Source of the DNA: Hohaiivirga sp031546825 | GTDB taxonomy: Bacteria > Pseudomonadota > Alphaproteobacteria > Rhizobiales > Beijerinckiaceae | Length of the DNA: 64,000 bases | Assembly (NCBI GenBank): GCA_031546825.1 | Contig: JAVBJU010000013.1 | Span: 97,407-161,406, forward strand | Direction: 5' to 3' | Shown here: one piece after another, positions 17,691-26,030 of the stretch | Layout of the letters: every line of letters begins with the position of its first letter | Position numbering within the stretch: the stretch's first letter is position 1 | Made by a program: the position numbers and the translations under genes | The notes under the pieces: model-generated | The model's input: only the letters and a program-made list of their open reading frames with translations | What the model was told of the DNA's origin: nothing | The model's database searches: none

Positions 17691-17756
17691 TCTTAACCTT
17701 AGCCATGAAGTACGGATCTCGCTATAGTGCCGCGGGGGCTCAGTTCAGGAGCCACG

Positions 17757-19586
17757 ATGTTTCATTGGCTTGAACGGCATTATGACCCGTTCGCTTTCTT
17801 CGATCCCAACGCGATGCCGCCAACCAACGTTGTGGGGTTCACGTGGCATTATCTCAAACCTCTGCGCTGGTCTCTGGTGGCGATTCTTGCGCTGGCCGTT
17901 CTGTCTGGAGTGCTTCAGAGCTGTATCTATTTCATTGTGGGTTGGTTCGTCGATCTTCTGGGCAACCATACCTATAACGAGATAATTTCAACGTATCGCT
18001 GGCATCTTGCCGCGAGCGCTTTTCTGATTGTGGTTATCCAGCCGATCATTTCTTTCGGGCATGGGGCTATTTTAACCCTTTCTTTTACGCCGGCTAGCAC
18101 CGCCATGACCCGGTGGCGCACGCATCTTTACACATTGCGCCACGCACTCGGTTATTTTCAGTCTGATTTTGCCGGGCGGCTTTCCAATCGCATAATGCAG
18201 GCGGGAGGCGCCGTGCGAGATGTTGCGGTCATCGTGCTTGATTGCGTGATTTATGTTGCAGTTTTTGCGGTAACGGCGCTCATCATGTTTGCGCGCGTCA
18301 GTCCCTGGCTTGTGCTACCGACCGCGCTGTGGGTTCTGTGCTTCCTTTTGCTTCTTTGGTACTTTCTGCCGCGCGCCAAGGACCGTGCGCTGAAGATGTC
18401 CCGGGAACGCTCGGTTCTCAACGGGCGCATTGTCGATAGTTACACCAATATCCTGACTGTAAAGCTTTTCGCGCGCGGCGAGACCGAGCAATCGTCGGTG
18501 CGTGTGGCGCTGGAAGGGGTGGTTACGACATCACTACACATGCTGCGACTGATTGTCGGTGTCTCCGGCATACTGGCTGTCATGAATGCCGTACTGATGA
18601 TTATGACAGCACTCACATCGCTCATGTTGTGGTCGCAGGGACTCATGACGCCGGGAGAAGTTGCTGCGGGCTTGGCACTCGTGATGCGCATTATCTCCTT
18701 GTCGGGTTGGGTGATGGATGCGATGCGCGGTCTGTTTGACCAGATTGGCATGATCCAGGAAAGCATGGATACAATCGCCAAGCCCCATGCATTAGTGGAT
18801 CTGCCTGGGGCCGCGGCCGTGCGTGTCACGGACGGAAAAATCGAGTTTCAGAGTGTTTGCTTTGGTTATGGCCTTAACCGTGCGGTTATTGATGATCTTA
18901 CCCTGACGGTTTCACCCGGGGAAAAGGTGGGGTTGGTCGGACATTCGGGCGCAGGCAAGTCGACCATCGTCTCTTTGCTCTTGCGATTACACGACGTGGA
19001 GAAGGGTCGCCTGCTGATCGACGGCCAGGATATCGCCAATGTCTCACAGGACAGCCTTCGTCGACAGATATCTATGGTTACGCAAGACACCTCGTTGCTG
19101 CACCGCTCGGTGCGCGAAAATATCGCCTACGGTCGACCCGAGGCGACGGACGCTGAAATCATCCGCGCCGCCCGCATGGCACACGCCGATGGTTTCATCG
19201 CCACGCTCGAAGATCACATGGGCCACAAAGCCTATGACGCCCGCGTCGGCGAGCGCGGGGTAAAGCTCTCGGGTGGTCAACGCCAGCGCATCGCCATTGC
19301 GCGGGTCATCCTGAAAGACGCGCCGATCCTGGTTCTGGATGAGGCAACGTCAGCGCTCGATTCGGAAGTTGAAGCCGCCATTCAGGAAGCCCTTGAGACC
19401 CTGATGGTAGGCCGCACCGTGATTGCCATTGCTCACCGTCTCTCCACGATCGCCGCCCTTGACCGACTGATCGTGCTCGAAGAGGGCCGTATCGTCGAGC
19501 AGGGCACCCATGCTGCGCTGCTGGCGCAAGAGGGCGTCTATGCCCGCCTGTGGAAGCGTCAGTCTGGTGGGTTTATCGGAGCATGA
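17757..19586 (+). CDS. ABC transporter half-size exporter (fused permease and ATPase)
   Basis: The 609-residue product has an N-terminal six-helix type I exporter membrane domain (about residues 30-330) and a C-terminal nucleotide-binding domain. The ATPase motifs are complete: Walker A GHSGAGKST, signature KLSGGQRQR, Walker B ILVLDEATSALD and the H-loop AIAHRLST. It should work as a homodimer or heterodimer in the inner membrane, exporting a lipid or drug; the substrate cannot be read from sequence. The ATG at 17757 has CAGGAG upstream. It stands alone between kdsA and the convergent queF. Confidence 0.9.
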   Translation: MFHWLERHYDPFAFFDPNAMPPTNVVGFTWHYLKPLRWSLVAILALAVLSGVLQSCIYFIVGWFVDLLGNHTYNEIISTYRWHLAASAFLIVVIQPIISFGHGAILTLSFTPASTAMTRWRTHLYTLRHALGYFQSDFAGRLSNRIMQAGGAVRDVAVIVLDCVIYVAVFAVTALIMFARVSPWLVLPTALWVLCFLLLLWYFLPRAKDRALKMSRERSVLNGRIVDSYTNILTVKLFARGETEQSSVRVALEGVVTTSLHMLRLIVGVSGILAVMNAVLMIMTALTSLMLWSQGLMTPGEVAAGLALVMRIISLSGWVMDAMRGLFDQIGMIQESMDTIAKPHALVDLPGAAAVRVTDGKIEFQSVCFGYGLNRAVIDDLTLTVSPGEKVGLVGHSGAGKSTIVSLLLRLHDVEKGRLLIDGQDIANVSQDSLRRQISMVTQDTSLLHRSVRENIAYGRPEATDAEIIRAARMAHADGFIATLEDHMGHKAYDARVGERGVKLSGGQRQRIAIARVILKDAPILVLDEATSALDSEVEAAIQEALETLMVGRTVIAIAHRLSTIAALDRLIVLEEGRIVEQGTHAALLAQEGVYARLWKRQSGGFIGA

Positions 19587-19601
19587 TGACGCAGGCCGGG
19601 A

Positions 19602-20054
19602 TCAGCCCCGGCCGCGATAGGTCGCGATACCCTGTTCTGGTAGCCACAGATTTTCCGGCACCGCGCCCGTTTGCCAGAAAACGTCGATGGGAATGCCGCC
19701 GCGTGGATACCAGTAGCCACCGATGCGCAGATAGCGCGGCTCAAGAAGTGCGGTGAGGCGTTTGCCGATGGCCACGGTGCAGTCTTCATGGAAAGCGCCG
19801 TGGTTGCGGAAGCTGGTGAGATAGAGCTTGAGAGATTTCGATTCGACCAGCCAGGGGCCGGGAACGTAATCAATCATCAGTGTTGCAAAGTCGGGTTGGC
19901 CAGTTACCGGACACAGGGACGTGAACTCGGGACAGGTGAAACGTGCGACATAATCGACATCCACATGGGGATTGGGCACGCGATCCAGAGTAGCTGTCTG
20001 TGGCGATACCGGAATTTCGCTTTGCTGTCCAAGCTGTAGCGTCTTACTGTCCAT
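19602..20054 (-). CDS. queF: NADPH-dependent 7-cyano-7-deazaguanine reductase QueF
   Basis: The 150-residue product is a short (type I, unimodular) QueF. It shows the nucleophile Cys48 in FTSLCPVTGQPDFA with Asp55, the signature ESKSLKLY at 71-78, and FHEDC. It reduces preQ0 to preQ1 in queuosine tRNA-modification synthesis. The ATG at 20054 has AGGAAACC just upstream; the extended frame to 20102 has no better site. It is convergent with the ABC exporter gene and divergent from eno. I saw no preQ1 riboswitch fold upstream. Confidence 0.95.
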   Translation of the reverse strand: MDSKTLQLGQQSEIPVSPQTATLDRVPNPHVDVDYVARFTCPEFTSLCPVTGQPDFATLMIDYVPGPWLVESKSLKLYLTSFRNHGAFHEDCTVAIGKRLTALLEPRYLRIGGYWYPRGGIPIDVFWQTGAVPENLWLPEQGIATYRGRG

Positions 20055-20223
20055 GGTGGTTTCCTGTTTGGTGCTGTTTGGGCTCGCTTGGGCCCGCAGC
20101 ATATTATATAGCAGAGGGGTACGGTCGGTTCTTGCCCATAATAGGTATTTTGGTCAATAACCCGTCTGGTATTTCACAAGAGGCGACGGCAAGGGCCGCC
20201 GCCAACTCGTAAGGAGAGTTTCC

Positions 20224-21507
20224 ATGACAGCTATTGTCGATATCATTGCCCGCCAGATTCTTGACAGCCGTGGCAATCCCACGGTCGAGGTCGATGTTAT
20301 TCTTGAAGATGGGTCGTTGGGCCGTGCGGCAGTTCCGTCGGGAGCCTCGACCGGTGCCCACGAAGCTGTCGAACTGCGCGATGGCGACAAGAAGGTTTAT
20401 GGTGGCAAGGGCGTGCTCAAGGCCATCGATGCCGTCAACACCGAGATCCTCGACACCATCGGCGGCATGGACGCCGAAGACCAGATCGCCATCGACGAGA
20501 TCATGATTGAACTCGACGGCACCCCGAACAAGGCCCGCCTCGGCGCCAACGCCATCCTCGGCGTATCGCTGGCCGTTGCCAAGGCCGCAGCCGATGCCTC
20601 CGCATTGCCGCTCTACCGTTATGTTGGCGGCACCCAGGCCCGCGTGCTGCCCGTGCCGATGATGAACATCATCAACGGCGGCATGCATGCTGACAACCCG
20701 ATCGATTTCCAGGAATTTATGGTGATGCCGGTCGGTGCAGAGTCGATTGCCGAAGCGGTGCGCCTGGGCGCGGAAGTCTTCCCCACCCAGAAGAAGTCCC
20801 TGCATGACGCTGGCCACAACACCAATGTCGGCGACGAGGGCGGTTTTGCCCCCAATCTGCCGTCGGCGGAAGCCGCTCTCGACTTCATCATGAAGTCCAT
20901 TGAGAAGGCTGGCTACAAGCCTGGCCAGAACATGTTCATCGGCCTTGATTGCGCCGCGACCGAGTTCTTCAAGGATGGCGTCTATAACTACACCGGCGAA
21001 GGCAAGAAGCGCTCCTCCAAGGAGCAGGCCGAATACCTCGCCACCCTGGCAAAGAACTACCCGATCTGCTCCATCGAAGACGGCATGTCCGAAGACGATT
21101 GGGAAGGTTGGAAGATGGTCACCGATTTGATTGGCAAAAAGTGCCAGCTCGTTGGCGATGATCTGTTCGTCACCAATGTGGAACGCCTGTCGCAGGGTAT
21201 CGAGAAGGGCGTCGCCAACTCGCTGCTGGTGAAGGTCAACCAGATCGGTACACTCACCGAGACGCTCGCCGCCGTCGAGATGGCCCACCGCGCCGGTTAC
21301 ACCGCCGTGATGTCGCATCGCTCGGGTGAAACCGAAGACAGCACCATCGCCGATCTCGCAGTTGCCACCAACTGCGGCCAGATCAAGACCGGCTCGCTTG
21401 CCCGTTCCGACAGATTGGCCAAGTACAACCAGCTCATCCGCATCGAGGAAGAGCTTGGCCCGCAGGCGATCTATGCCGGCAAGGCAGCCCTCAAGGCTCT
21501 GCGCTAA
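20224..21507 (+). CDS. eno: Enolase
   Basis: The 427-residue enolase has the full motif set: SGASTGAHEAVELRDGD near residue 40, GDDLFVTN near 315 with the metal ligand, and SHRSGETEDSTIADLAVATN near 365. It interconverts 2-phosphoglycerate and phosphoenolpyruvate. AAGGAG lies 8 nt before the ATG. In related genomes ftsB and the pdh genes follow at once; here a 9.7-kb stretch of other genes intervenes. Confidence 0.98.
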   Translation: MTAIVDIIARQILDSRGNPTVEVDVILEDGSLGRAAVPSGASTGAHEAVELRDGDKKVYGGKGVLKAIDAVNTEILDTIGGMDAEDQIAIDEIMIELDGTPNKARLGANAILGVSLAVAKAAADASALPLYRYVGGTQARVLPVPMMNIINGGMHADNPIDFQEFMVMPVGAESIAEAVRLGAEVFPTQKKSLHDAGHNTNVGDEGGFAPNLPSAEAALDFIMKSIEKAGYKPGQNMFIGLDCAATEFFKDGVYNYTGEGKKRSSKEQAEYLATLAKNYPICSIEDGMSEDDWEGWKMVTDLIGKKCQLVGDDLFVTNVERLSQGIEKGVANSLLVKVNQIGTLTETLAAVEMAHRAGYTAVMSHRSGETEDSTIADLAVATNCGQIKTGSLARSDRLAKYNQLIRIEEELGPQAIYAGKAALKALR

Positions 21508-21542
21508 TCGTCGCCAACTCGCGCGAATAGTCTGAAATAGCA

Positions 21543-21576
21543 AAGCCCTGCATTGGAAACAATGCAGGGCTTTTTT
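21543..21576 (+). terminator. Intrinsic terminator after eno
   Basis: GCCCTGCATT (21545-21554) pairs perfectly with AATGCAGGGC (21561-21570) around a 6-nt loop, followed by TTTTTT. It is a textbook strong terminator, extended by A/T pairs at the stem base. Confidence 0.95.
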
Positions 21577-21620
21577 GTCCGTTGATTTGAGAGAGGGGGG
21601 CCTCATGGCTTACGGCAGCC

Positions 21621-21658
21621 CAAAAGAAAAGGCCGCCATGCAATTCAACATGGCGGCC
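21621..21658 (-). terminator. Intrinsic terminator after glpT
   Basis: A 10-bp perfect stem (GGCCGCCATG at 21631-21640, CATGGCGGCC at 21649-21658) with an 8-nt loop, read on the minus strand, runs into TTTTCTTTT. It sits 47 nt beyond the glpT stop and opposes the eno terminator. Confidence 0.88.
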
Positions 21659-21705
21659 CATCCTTGATGGATGGAGGCGAAAACCGCCTCCAATTATTGT
21701 TGCCA

Positions 21706-23064
21706 TTAGGCCGTGGCCACTTTTTCTGACTTCTCCAGATTCTTCTCGCCAACAAGCGTCAGAACGAGGAAGACAATGGCCAGAATGGAGCCCGCAATCA
21801 TGAAGATGAAGGCTGCATTCCAACCGAAGTGGTCGGTCAGATAACCGATGATCGGGCTACCGATAGCAGTACCACCGATATAGCCGAACATGCCCGTGAA
21901 GCCAGCGGCAGTACCAGCGGCCTTCTTGGGAACAAGCTCAAGTGCATGCAGGCCGATCAGCATCACCGGACCATAGATCAGGAAGCCGATGGCAATGAGC
22001 ATCGCCATATCAACGCCGGCATGGCCAGCAGGGTTGAGCCAATAGATGGCAACCGCAATGGTGGTCAGGACCATGAACACGACACCGGTCAGTCCACGAC
22101 GACCGCCGAATACCTTATCGGAAATCCAGCCGCAGAGGAGGGTTCCGGGAATACCGGCCCACTCGTAAAGCGCGTAGCCCCACGAGCTCTTATCCATGGC
22201 GAATTGCTTGGCTTCCTTGAGGTAGACAGGCGACCAATCGAGAATGCCGTAGCGGATCAGGTAAACGAACACGTTGGCGATCGCGATGTACCACAGCAGC
22301 TTGTTATTGAAGACATATTGGAAGAAGATTTCCTTGGCAGAAAGCTCCTGCTCATATGTTTTCGCATTATAATCCGGCGGGTAATCGTTTTTGTATTCCT
22401 CGATGGGCGGCAGACCAACAGACTGAGGCGTATCGCGCATCGTCACATAGGCAAACAAAGCAACGAGTATGGCGGTTACCGCGGGGACATAGAACACCGC
22501 ATGCCAGTCACCACCAAAGCGCAGCAAACCGTAATAGGCCAGAATGGCCATCAGGCCACCGCCAACATTATGGGCGACATTCCACACAGACACGACAGAG
22601 CCACGCTCTTTATGCGACCACCAATGGACCATAACACGACCGCATGGCGGCCAGCCCATGCCCTGAACCCAGCCATTAAGGAAGCTAAGGGTAACAATCA
22701 TTACGAGGCTGCTCAAGACCCAGGGAACCAGGCCCATCACCAGCGAAATGACAGCGGAAAGCACCAAGCCGAGCATCAAAAAGACACGGGCGTTGGAACG
22801 ATCCGAGATATTGCCCATGAAGAACTTGGACAGGCCATAGGCAAGGGCTGTGGCACTCAAGGCCCAGCTCAGATCACCCTTGGTGTAACCTTCTTGGATC
22901 AGGAACGGCATCGCCAGGCTGAAATTCTTGCGCAGTAGGTAAAAGCCCGCGTAGCCGATGAAAATACCGGCAAAAATCTGCCAGCGCAGACGCTTGTAAT
23001 AGGGATCAACCTGATCCTGCGGTAGCCGCTGCGTATGCGGCGGAGGCTTCATGAAATCAAACAT
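21706..23064 (-). CDS. glpT: Glycerol-3-phosphate:phosphate antiporter GlpT (MFS)
   Basis: The 452-residue organophosphate:phosphate antiporter begins MFDFMKPPPH and has 12 predicted membrane helices. Family segments include YAGFYLLRKNFSLAMPFL in TM1, GWVQGMGWPPCGRVMVHWW and the WNVAHNVGGG stretch. It imports glycerol-3-phosphate in exchange for phosphate; UhpT/PgtP-type substrates are possible, but the adjacent glpD supports GlpT. GGGGAG lies 5 nt before the ATG at 23064. It follows glpD by 79 nt and is probably in the same transcript. Confidence 0.9.
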   Translation of the reverse strand: MFDFMKPPPHTQRLPQDQVDPYYKRLRWQIFAGIFIGYAGFYLLRKNFSLAMPFLIQEGYTKGDLSWALSATALAYGLSKFFMGNISDRSNARVFLMLGLVLSAVISLVMGLVPWVLSSLVMIVTLSFLNGWVQGMGWPPCGRVMVHWWSHKERGSVVSVWNVAHNVGGGLMAILAYYGLLRFGGDWHAVFYVPAVTAILVALFAYVTMRDTPQSVGLPPIEEYKNDYPPDYNAKTYEQELSAKEIFFQYVFNNKLLWYIAIANVFVYLIRYGILDWSPVYLKEAKQFAMDKSSWGYALYEWAGIPGTLLCGWISDKVFGGRRGLTGVVFMVLTTIAVAIYWLNPAGHAGVDMAMLIAIGFLIYGPVMLIGLHALELVPKKAAGTAAGFTGMFGYIGGTAIGSPIIGYLTDHFGWNAAFIFMIAGSILAIVFLVLTLVGEKNLEKSEKVATA

Positions 23065-23143
23065 TGTTACTCCCCTGGCTTTCCGTTCCGTTTGGCTCCC
23101 TTGCAAAAGCGGAACACGTTATAAAAGCAGTGTGATTTGATTG

Positions 23144-24697
23144 TTAGGCTGGCACAGCTTCCGTTTTTTTATTTTTGCTTGCCTTCGCCGCAGGCCGTTT
23201 CGCGGACTGCGTGCGCAGGTATTCCGTCAGCGCCTCCACTGTGCCGGGCTGCACATGCAGGCCCAGCTTTGAACGACGCCAGAGAATGTCTTCGCTCGTT
23301 CTGGCCCATTCATGGACCACAAGATAATCGGCCTCGGCGCGGGTCAATCCGCCACCAAAATCCTGCCCCAGATCGGCCAGGTTTTTGGCTTCTCCCATCA
23401 GCACATCAATGCGCGTGCCATAGGCATGTGCCAAGCGGCGCGCGAGCTTTTCGGGCAGGAATGGCCAACGGGCCTGCACGGTTTTGAGAAACGCTTCGAA
23501 ATCCATGTTCGGCAGATCGCCGCCCGGCAAAGCCTTGGTCGCCGTCCAGGTCGGCTTAAGGCCGGGGAGGTGCGGCGCGAGCTTTTCAATGGCGTGTTCG
23601 GCCAGGCGGCGGAAGGTGGTGATCTTGCCACCAAAAACCGACATCAGGGGCGCGGCTCCATCGGGAGCATCCACATCAAGCACATAGTCACGTGTTACCG
23701 CTGAGGCGTTGGCTGCTGCATCGTCATAGAGCGGACGAACACCGGAGAATGCCCACACCACATCTTTCGGCGTGATGGCCTGTTTGAAATAGCGATTGAT
23801 GCTGTCGCACAGATAGCTTGTTTCTGCGGCGGAAATCTCGACTTTTCCAGGCGCGCCCTTGTAGGGCTCATCGGTCGTTCCCACCAGGGTGAACTTATCC
23901 TGATAGGGGATCGCGAAAACAATGCGGTTATCAGGGTTCTGGAAAATGAAGGCGTGCTCGCCTTCATAGAGCTTGGGCACAATGAAGTGACTGCCCTTGA
24001 CGAGACGCACATGTTTGGCGGTTTCGAGATGCAGCCGCTCATGGAGAACATGGCTGACCCAGGGGCCTGCTGTATTGATCATGATGCGTGCGCGAATTTC
24101 GCGCTGTTCGCCGGTCTCGACGTCTTCGACGATGGCGTGCCAGAGGCCGTTCTCGCGCTTACCGCTGATGAAGCGGGTGCGTGTCTCGATCGTTGCGCCA
24201 CGCTCCTTGGCATCCATGGCGTTGAGCACCACGAGACGGGCGTCATCCACCCAGCAGTCGGAATAGAGGAAGCCCTTGTCGAGCCAATCCTGCAGCGGCT
24301 CACCGATGGGGCTCTTTCGCAAGCGAATGCCCTCTGAGCCAGGGATTACCTTGCGGCGTGCCAGATGATCGTAAAGAAACAAGCCGATGCGGATCATCCA
24401 GGCCGGGCGCAAGCCACCATTATGGGGCAAAACGAAGCGCAGCGGGCCGACGATATGCGGGGCAATGGCAAGCACCCGTTCCCGTTCCATCAATGCTTCG
24501 CGCACGAGGCGGAAATCATAATATTCCAGGTAACGCAGACCTCCGTGGATCAGCTTGGTGCTGGCCGAAGAGGTAAACTCCGCCAGATCAGACTGTTCGC
24601 ATACGAAAGCTGACAAACCTCTACCAGCGGCATCACGGGCAATGCCCGTTCCATTGATACCACCACCGATAATGAAAAGATCAAAGGCTTCTTGCAC
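23144..24697 (-). CDS. glpD: Aerobic glycerol-3-phosphate dehydrogenase
   Basis: The 517-residue flavoprotein has the N-terminal FAD-binding Rossmann loop LFIIGGGINGTGIARDAAGRG, the STKLIHGGLRYLEYYDF segment, the substrate-domain GTTDEPYKG, and a C-terminal DAO_C region. It oxidises glycerol-3-phosphate to dihydroxyacetone phosphate at the inner membrane and passes electrons to quinone. The start chosen is the GTG at 24697, with GGAGG 7 nt upstream, which places the FAD motif near the N-terminus as is usual. Two GlpR-like operators lie 45-82 nt upstream. It pairs with glpT for uptake and oxidation. Confidence 0.94.
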   Translation of the reverse strand: MQEAFDLFIIGGGINGTGIARDAAGRGLSAFVCEQSDLAEFTSSASTKLIHGGLRYLEYYDFRLVREALMERERVLAIAPHIVGPLRFVLPHNGGLRPAWMIRIGLFLYDHLARRKVIPGSEGIRLRKSPIGEPLQDWLDKGFLYSDCWVDDARLVVLNAMDAKERGATIETRTRFISGKRENGLWHAIVEDVETGEQREIRARIMINTAGPWVSHVLHERLHLETAKHVRLVKGSHFIVPKLYEGEHAFIFQNPDNRIVFAIPYQDKFTLVGTTDEPYKGAPGKVEISAAETSYLCDSINRYFKQAITPKDVVWAFSGVRPLYDDAAANASAVTRDYVLDVDAPDGAAPLMSVFGGKITTFRRLAEHAIEKLAPHLPGLKPTWTATKALPGGDLPNMDFEAFLKTVQARWPFLPEKLARRLAHAYGTRIDVLMGEAKNLADLGQDFGGGLTRAEADYLVVHEWARTSEDILWRRSKLGLHVQPGTVEALTEYLRTQSAKRPAAKASKNKKTEAVPA

Positions 24698-24742
24698 GGC
24701 CCACCCTCCGAAAAACCAATCTCTCATTACCTGTGAATTTTA

Positions 24743-24779
24743 TTTTCGCAAATGAAAAAATGAATGTTCGTTTGCGAAC
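24743..24779 (-). promoter_or_regulatory. Tandem GlpR-like operators upstream of glpD
   Basis: A perfect dyad GTTCG-TTTG-CGAAC (24766-24779) has the same arm length and 4-nt spacing as the E. coli GlpR half-site pair (GTTCG-N4-CGAAC). A second near-perfect dyad TTTTCG-CAAA-TGAAAA (24743-24758, one mismatch) lies 22 bp closer to glpD. The pairing of sites suggests repression by a DeoR-family GlpR that would be encoded elsewhere, since none is in this window. Confidence 0.6.
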
Positions 24780-25097
24780 TGCTGGGCAAAAATGGCGGTG
24801 CAAGCATTGGAAATCGTACCGCTATTAAGAGAAAGCATGAGTCAGCAAGGACTTGCGCCAAATTGACGCAGATGCATGCGGAGACGCTTCATCAAGCAGG
24901 AGGGTGTGGATGACTGTTTATAAAACAAGGTGCAAAATTCACGTCGCGACGCATTCGGCGAGCGCGAGGGTGCCAGAGCGGCCGGCTCGGAGCGCTCTTT
25001 TGCGATTAGTGCGGTCGAATCTCGCGGAAAAGAGGTGCGCGTTAAAGAACGCGGATCAGAATGTCTCTTCTTAAAACCACATGCTGATGGGGTGCAA

Positions 25098-25130
25098 CCA
25101 TTGGGGAGACGGGGGAGGTCTCCCCAATGG
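25098..25130 (-). terminator. Strong hairpin, probable 3' end of the BKACE operon
   Basis: CCATTGGGGAGAC (25098-25110) and GTCTCCCCAATGG (25118-25130) form a perfect 13-bp stem with a 7-nt loop, 50 nt past the BKACE stop. No T-tract follows on either strand, so it may act as an RNA-stabilising end rather than a canonical terminator. Confidence 0.55.
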
Positions 25131-25180
25131 CGCATGCGACCTTCCGACGGACTAGTTATCGGAGGGCCGATCTGGGAGCA

Positions 25181-26020
25181 TCAGGAGACGGCCTTAAAGG
25201 CACGTAGATCCAATGCTTTTCTGGTGTTCGCCGGTGTGGCGACGCTGCGGTTTGCTTCATTGACGAGTCGTGCAGCCCGCGAAACAAACTCCGCATTCGA
25301 CTTGGCGAGGCGATCCTTGGCGTAAAGGACATTGTCCTCCATACCGACGCGGATGTTGCCGCCCATGGCAATTGCCGCGAGCAAGATCGGCATATGACCG
25401 CGACCGATGCCGATGGCCGACCATTGCGTTCCTGCGGGCAGGAGGTTTTTCAGATAAACGAGGTTTTCAACCGTCGCTGTTGAGCCACCTGGCGCACCCA
25501 GCACGAACTGGTAGTAGGCCGGGGCCTTCAGGAAGCCTTTTTTGATGTAATATTCGGAATTGTAGAACATCCCGGCATCAAAGATCTCAACCTCTGGCCT
25601 GACTCTGTTTTCGATCATCACTTCACCCAGCTTCTCGAGGAACTTGGGATGGTTGATGAAAAGCGTCGAATGCGCCCAGTTCATGGAGCCGCAATCATAG
25701 GAAGCCATTTCCGGCCTCAACTCGATCAGATGCGCCATGCGGGTTTCGTCAGTGGCGTTGAGGTCGCCCGAGGTCGTCAGGTTGATGACGATGTCACAAC
25801 GCTCACGAATGAGGGCGACCGTCTCCCTGAACTTGTTGATGTCCATTGTGCCTTTGCCTTCATAGTCACGCATGTGCAGATGGGCAATGGCAGCGCCTGC
25901 TTGCCAGCATTCATAGACGTCTTCGGCGATCTCTTTCGGCGTCAGCGGGATATTCGGGTTGTGTTCCTTGGTCGGCCAGGCGCCGGTAGTCGCAACCGTG
26001 ATGATGGTTTTATCTTCCAT
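25181..26020 (-). CDS. Beta-keto acid cleavage enzyme (BKACE, DUF849)
   Basis: The 279-residue product belongs to the family whose founder is 3-keto-5-aminohexanoate cleavage enzyme (Kce): a TIM barrel with metal ligands His47 and His49 in HLHMRD, a catalytic-region segment INLTTSGDLNATDETR, and the C-terminal VGMEDNVLYAKDRLAKSNAEFV. Known members condense a beta-keto acid with acetyl-CoA to give acetoacetate and a CoA ester; substrates vary widely and cannot be read here. An AAGGAGG site precedes the ATG at 26020. It is the third gene of an operon with an MFS transporter and a cyclase-family hydrolase, which suggests a catabolic pathway for an imported compound. Confidence 0.9.
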   Translation of the reverse strand: MEDKTIITVATTGAWPTKEHNPNIPLTPKEIAEDVYECWQAGAAIAHLHMRDYEGKGTMDINKFRETVALIRERCDIVINLTTSGDLNATDETRMAHLIELRPEMASYDCGSMNWAHSTLFINHPKFLEKLGEVMIENRVRPEVEIFDAGMFYNSEYYIKKGFLKAPAYYQFVLGAPGGSTATVENLVYLKNLLPAGTQWSAIGIGRGHMPILLAAIAMGGNIRVGMEDNVLYAKDRLAKSNAEFVSRAARLVNEANRSVATPANTRKALDLRAFKAVS

Positions 26021-26030
26021 GGGAGCCTCC

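Larger units (their letters stand above)
24698..25180. other. 483-bp intergenic region between glpD and the BKACE gene
   Basis: The glpD-proximal part carries the tandem GTTCG-type operators. The distal end carries a 13-bp hairpin that probably ends the BKACE transcript. I saw no credible coding frame with a ribosome binding site between them. Confidence 0.6.

Noticed and set aside
20055..20223. preQ1 riboswitch upstream of queF
   Set aside because: I could not find the small pseudoknot pattern or its conserved A-rich tail; the region reads as an ordinary divergent promoter gap.
20104..21606. 500-residue open frame on the minus strand across eno
   Set aside because: It is the antisense shadow of enolase, a GC-skewed codon-position artefact. 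The plus-strand frame has every enolase motif and a good ribosome binding site.
21829..22938. 369-residue open frame opposite glpT
   Set aside because: Antisense of a 12-helix transporter; its composition (many His, Asp, Arg) is typical of reverse-complemented membrane protein.
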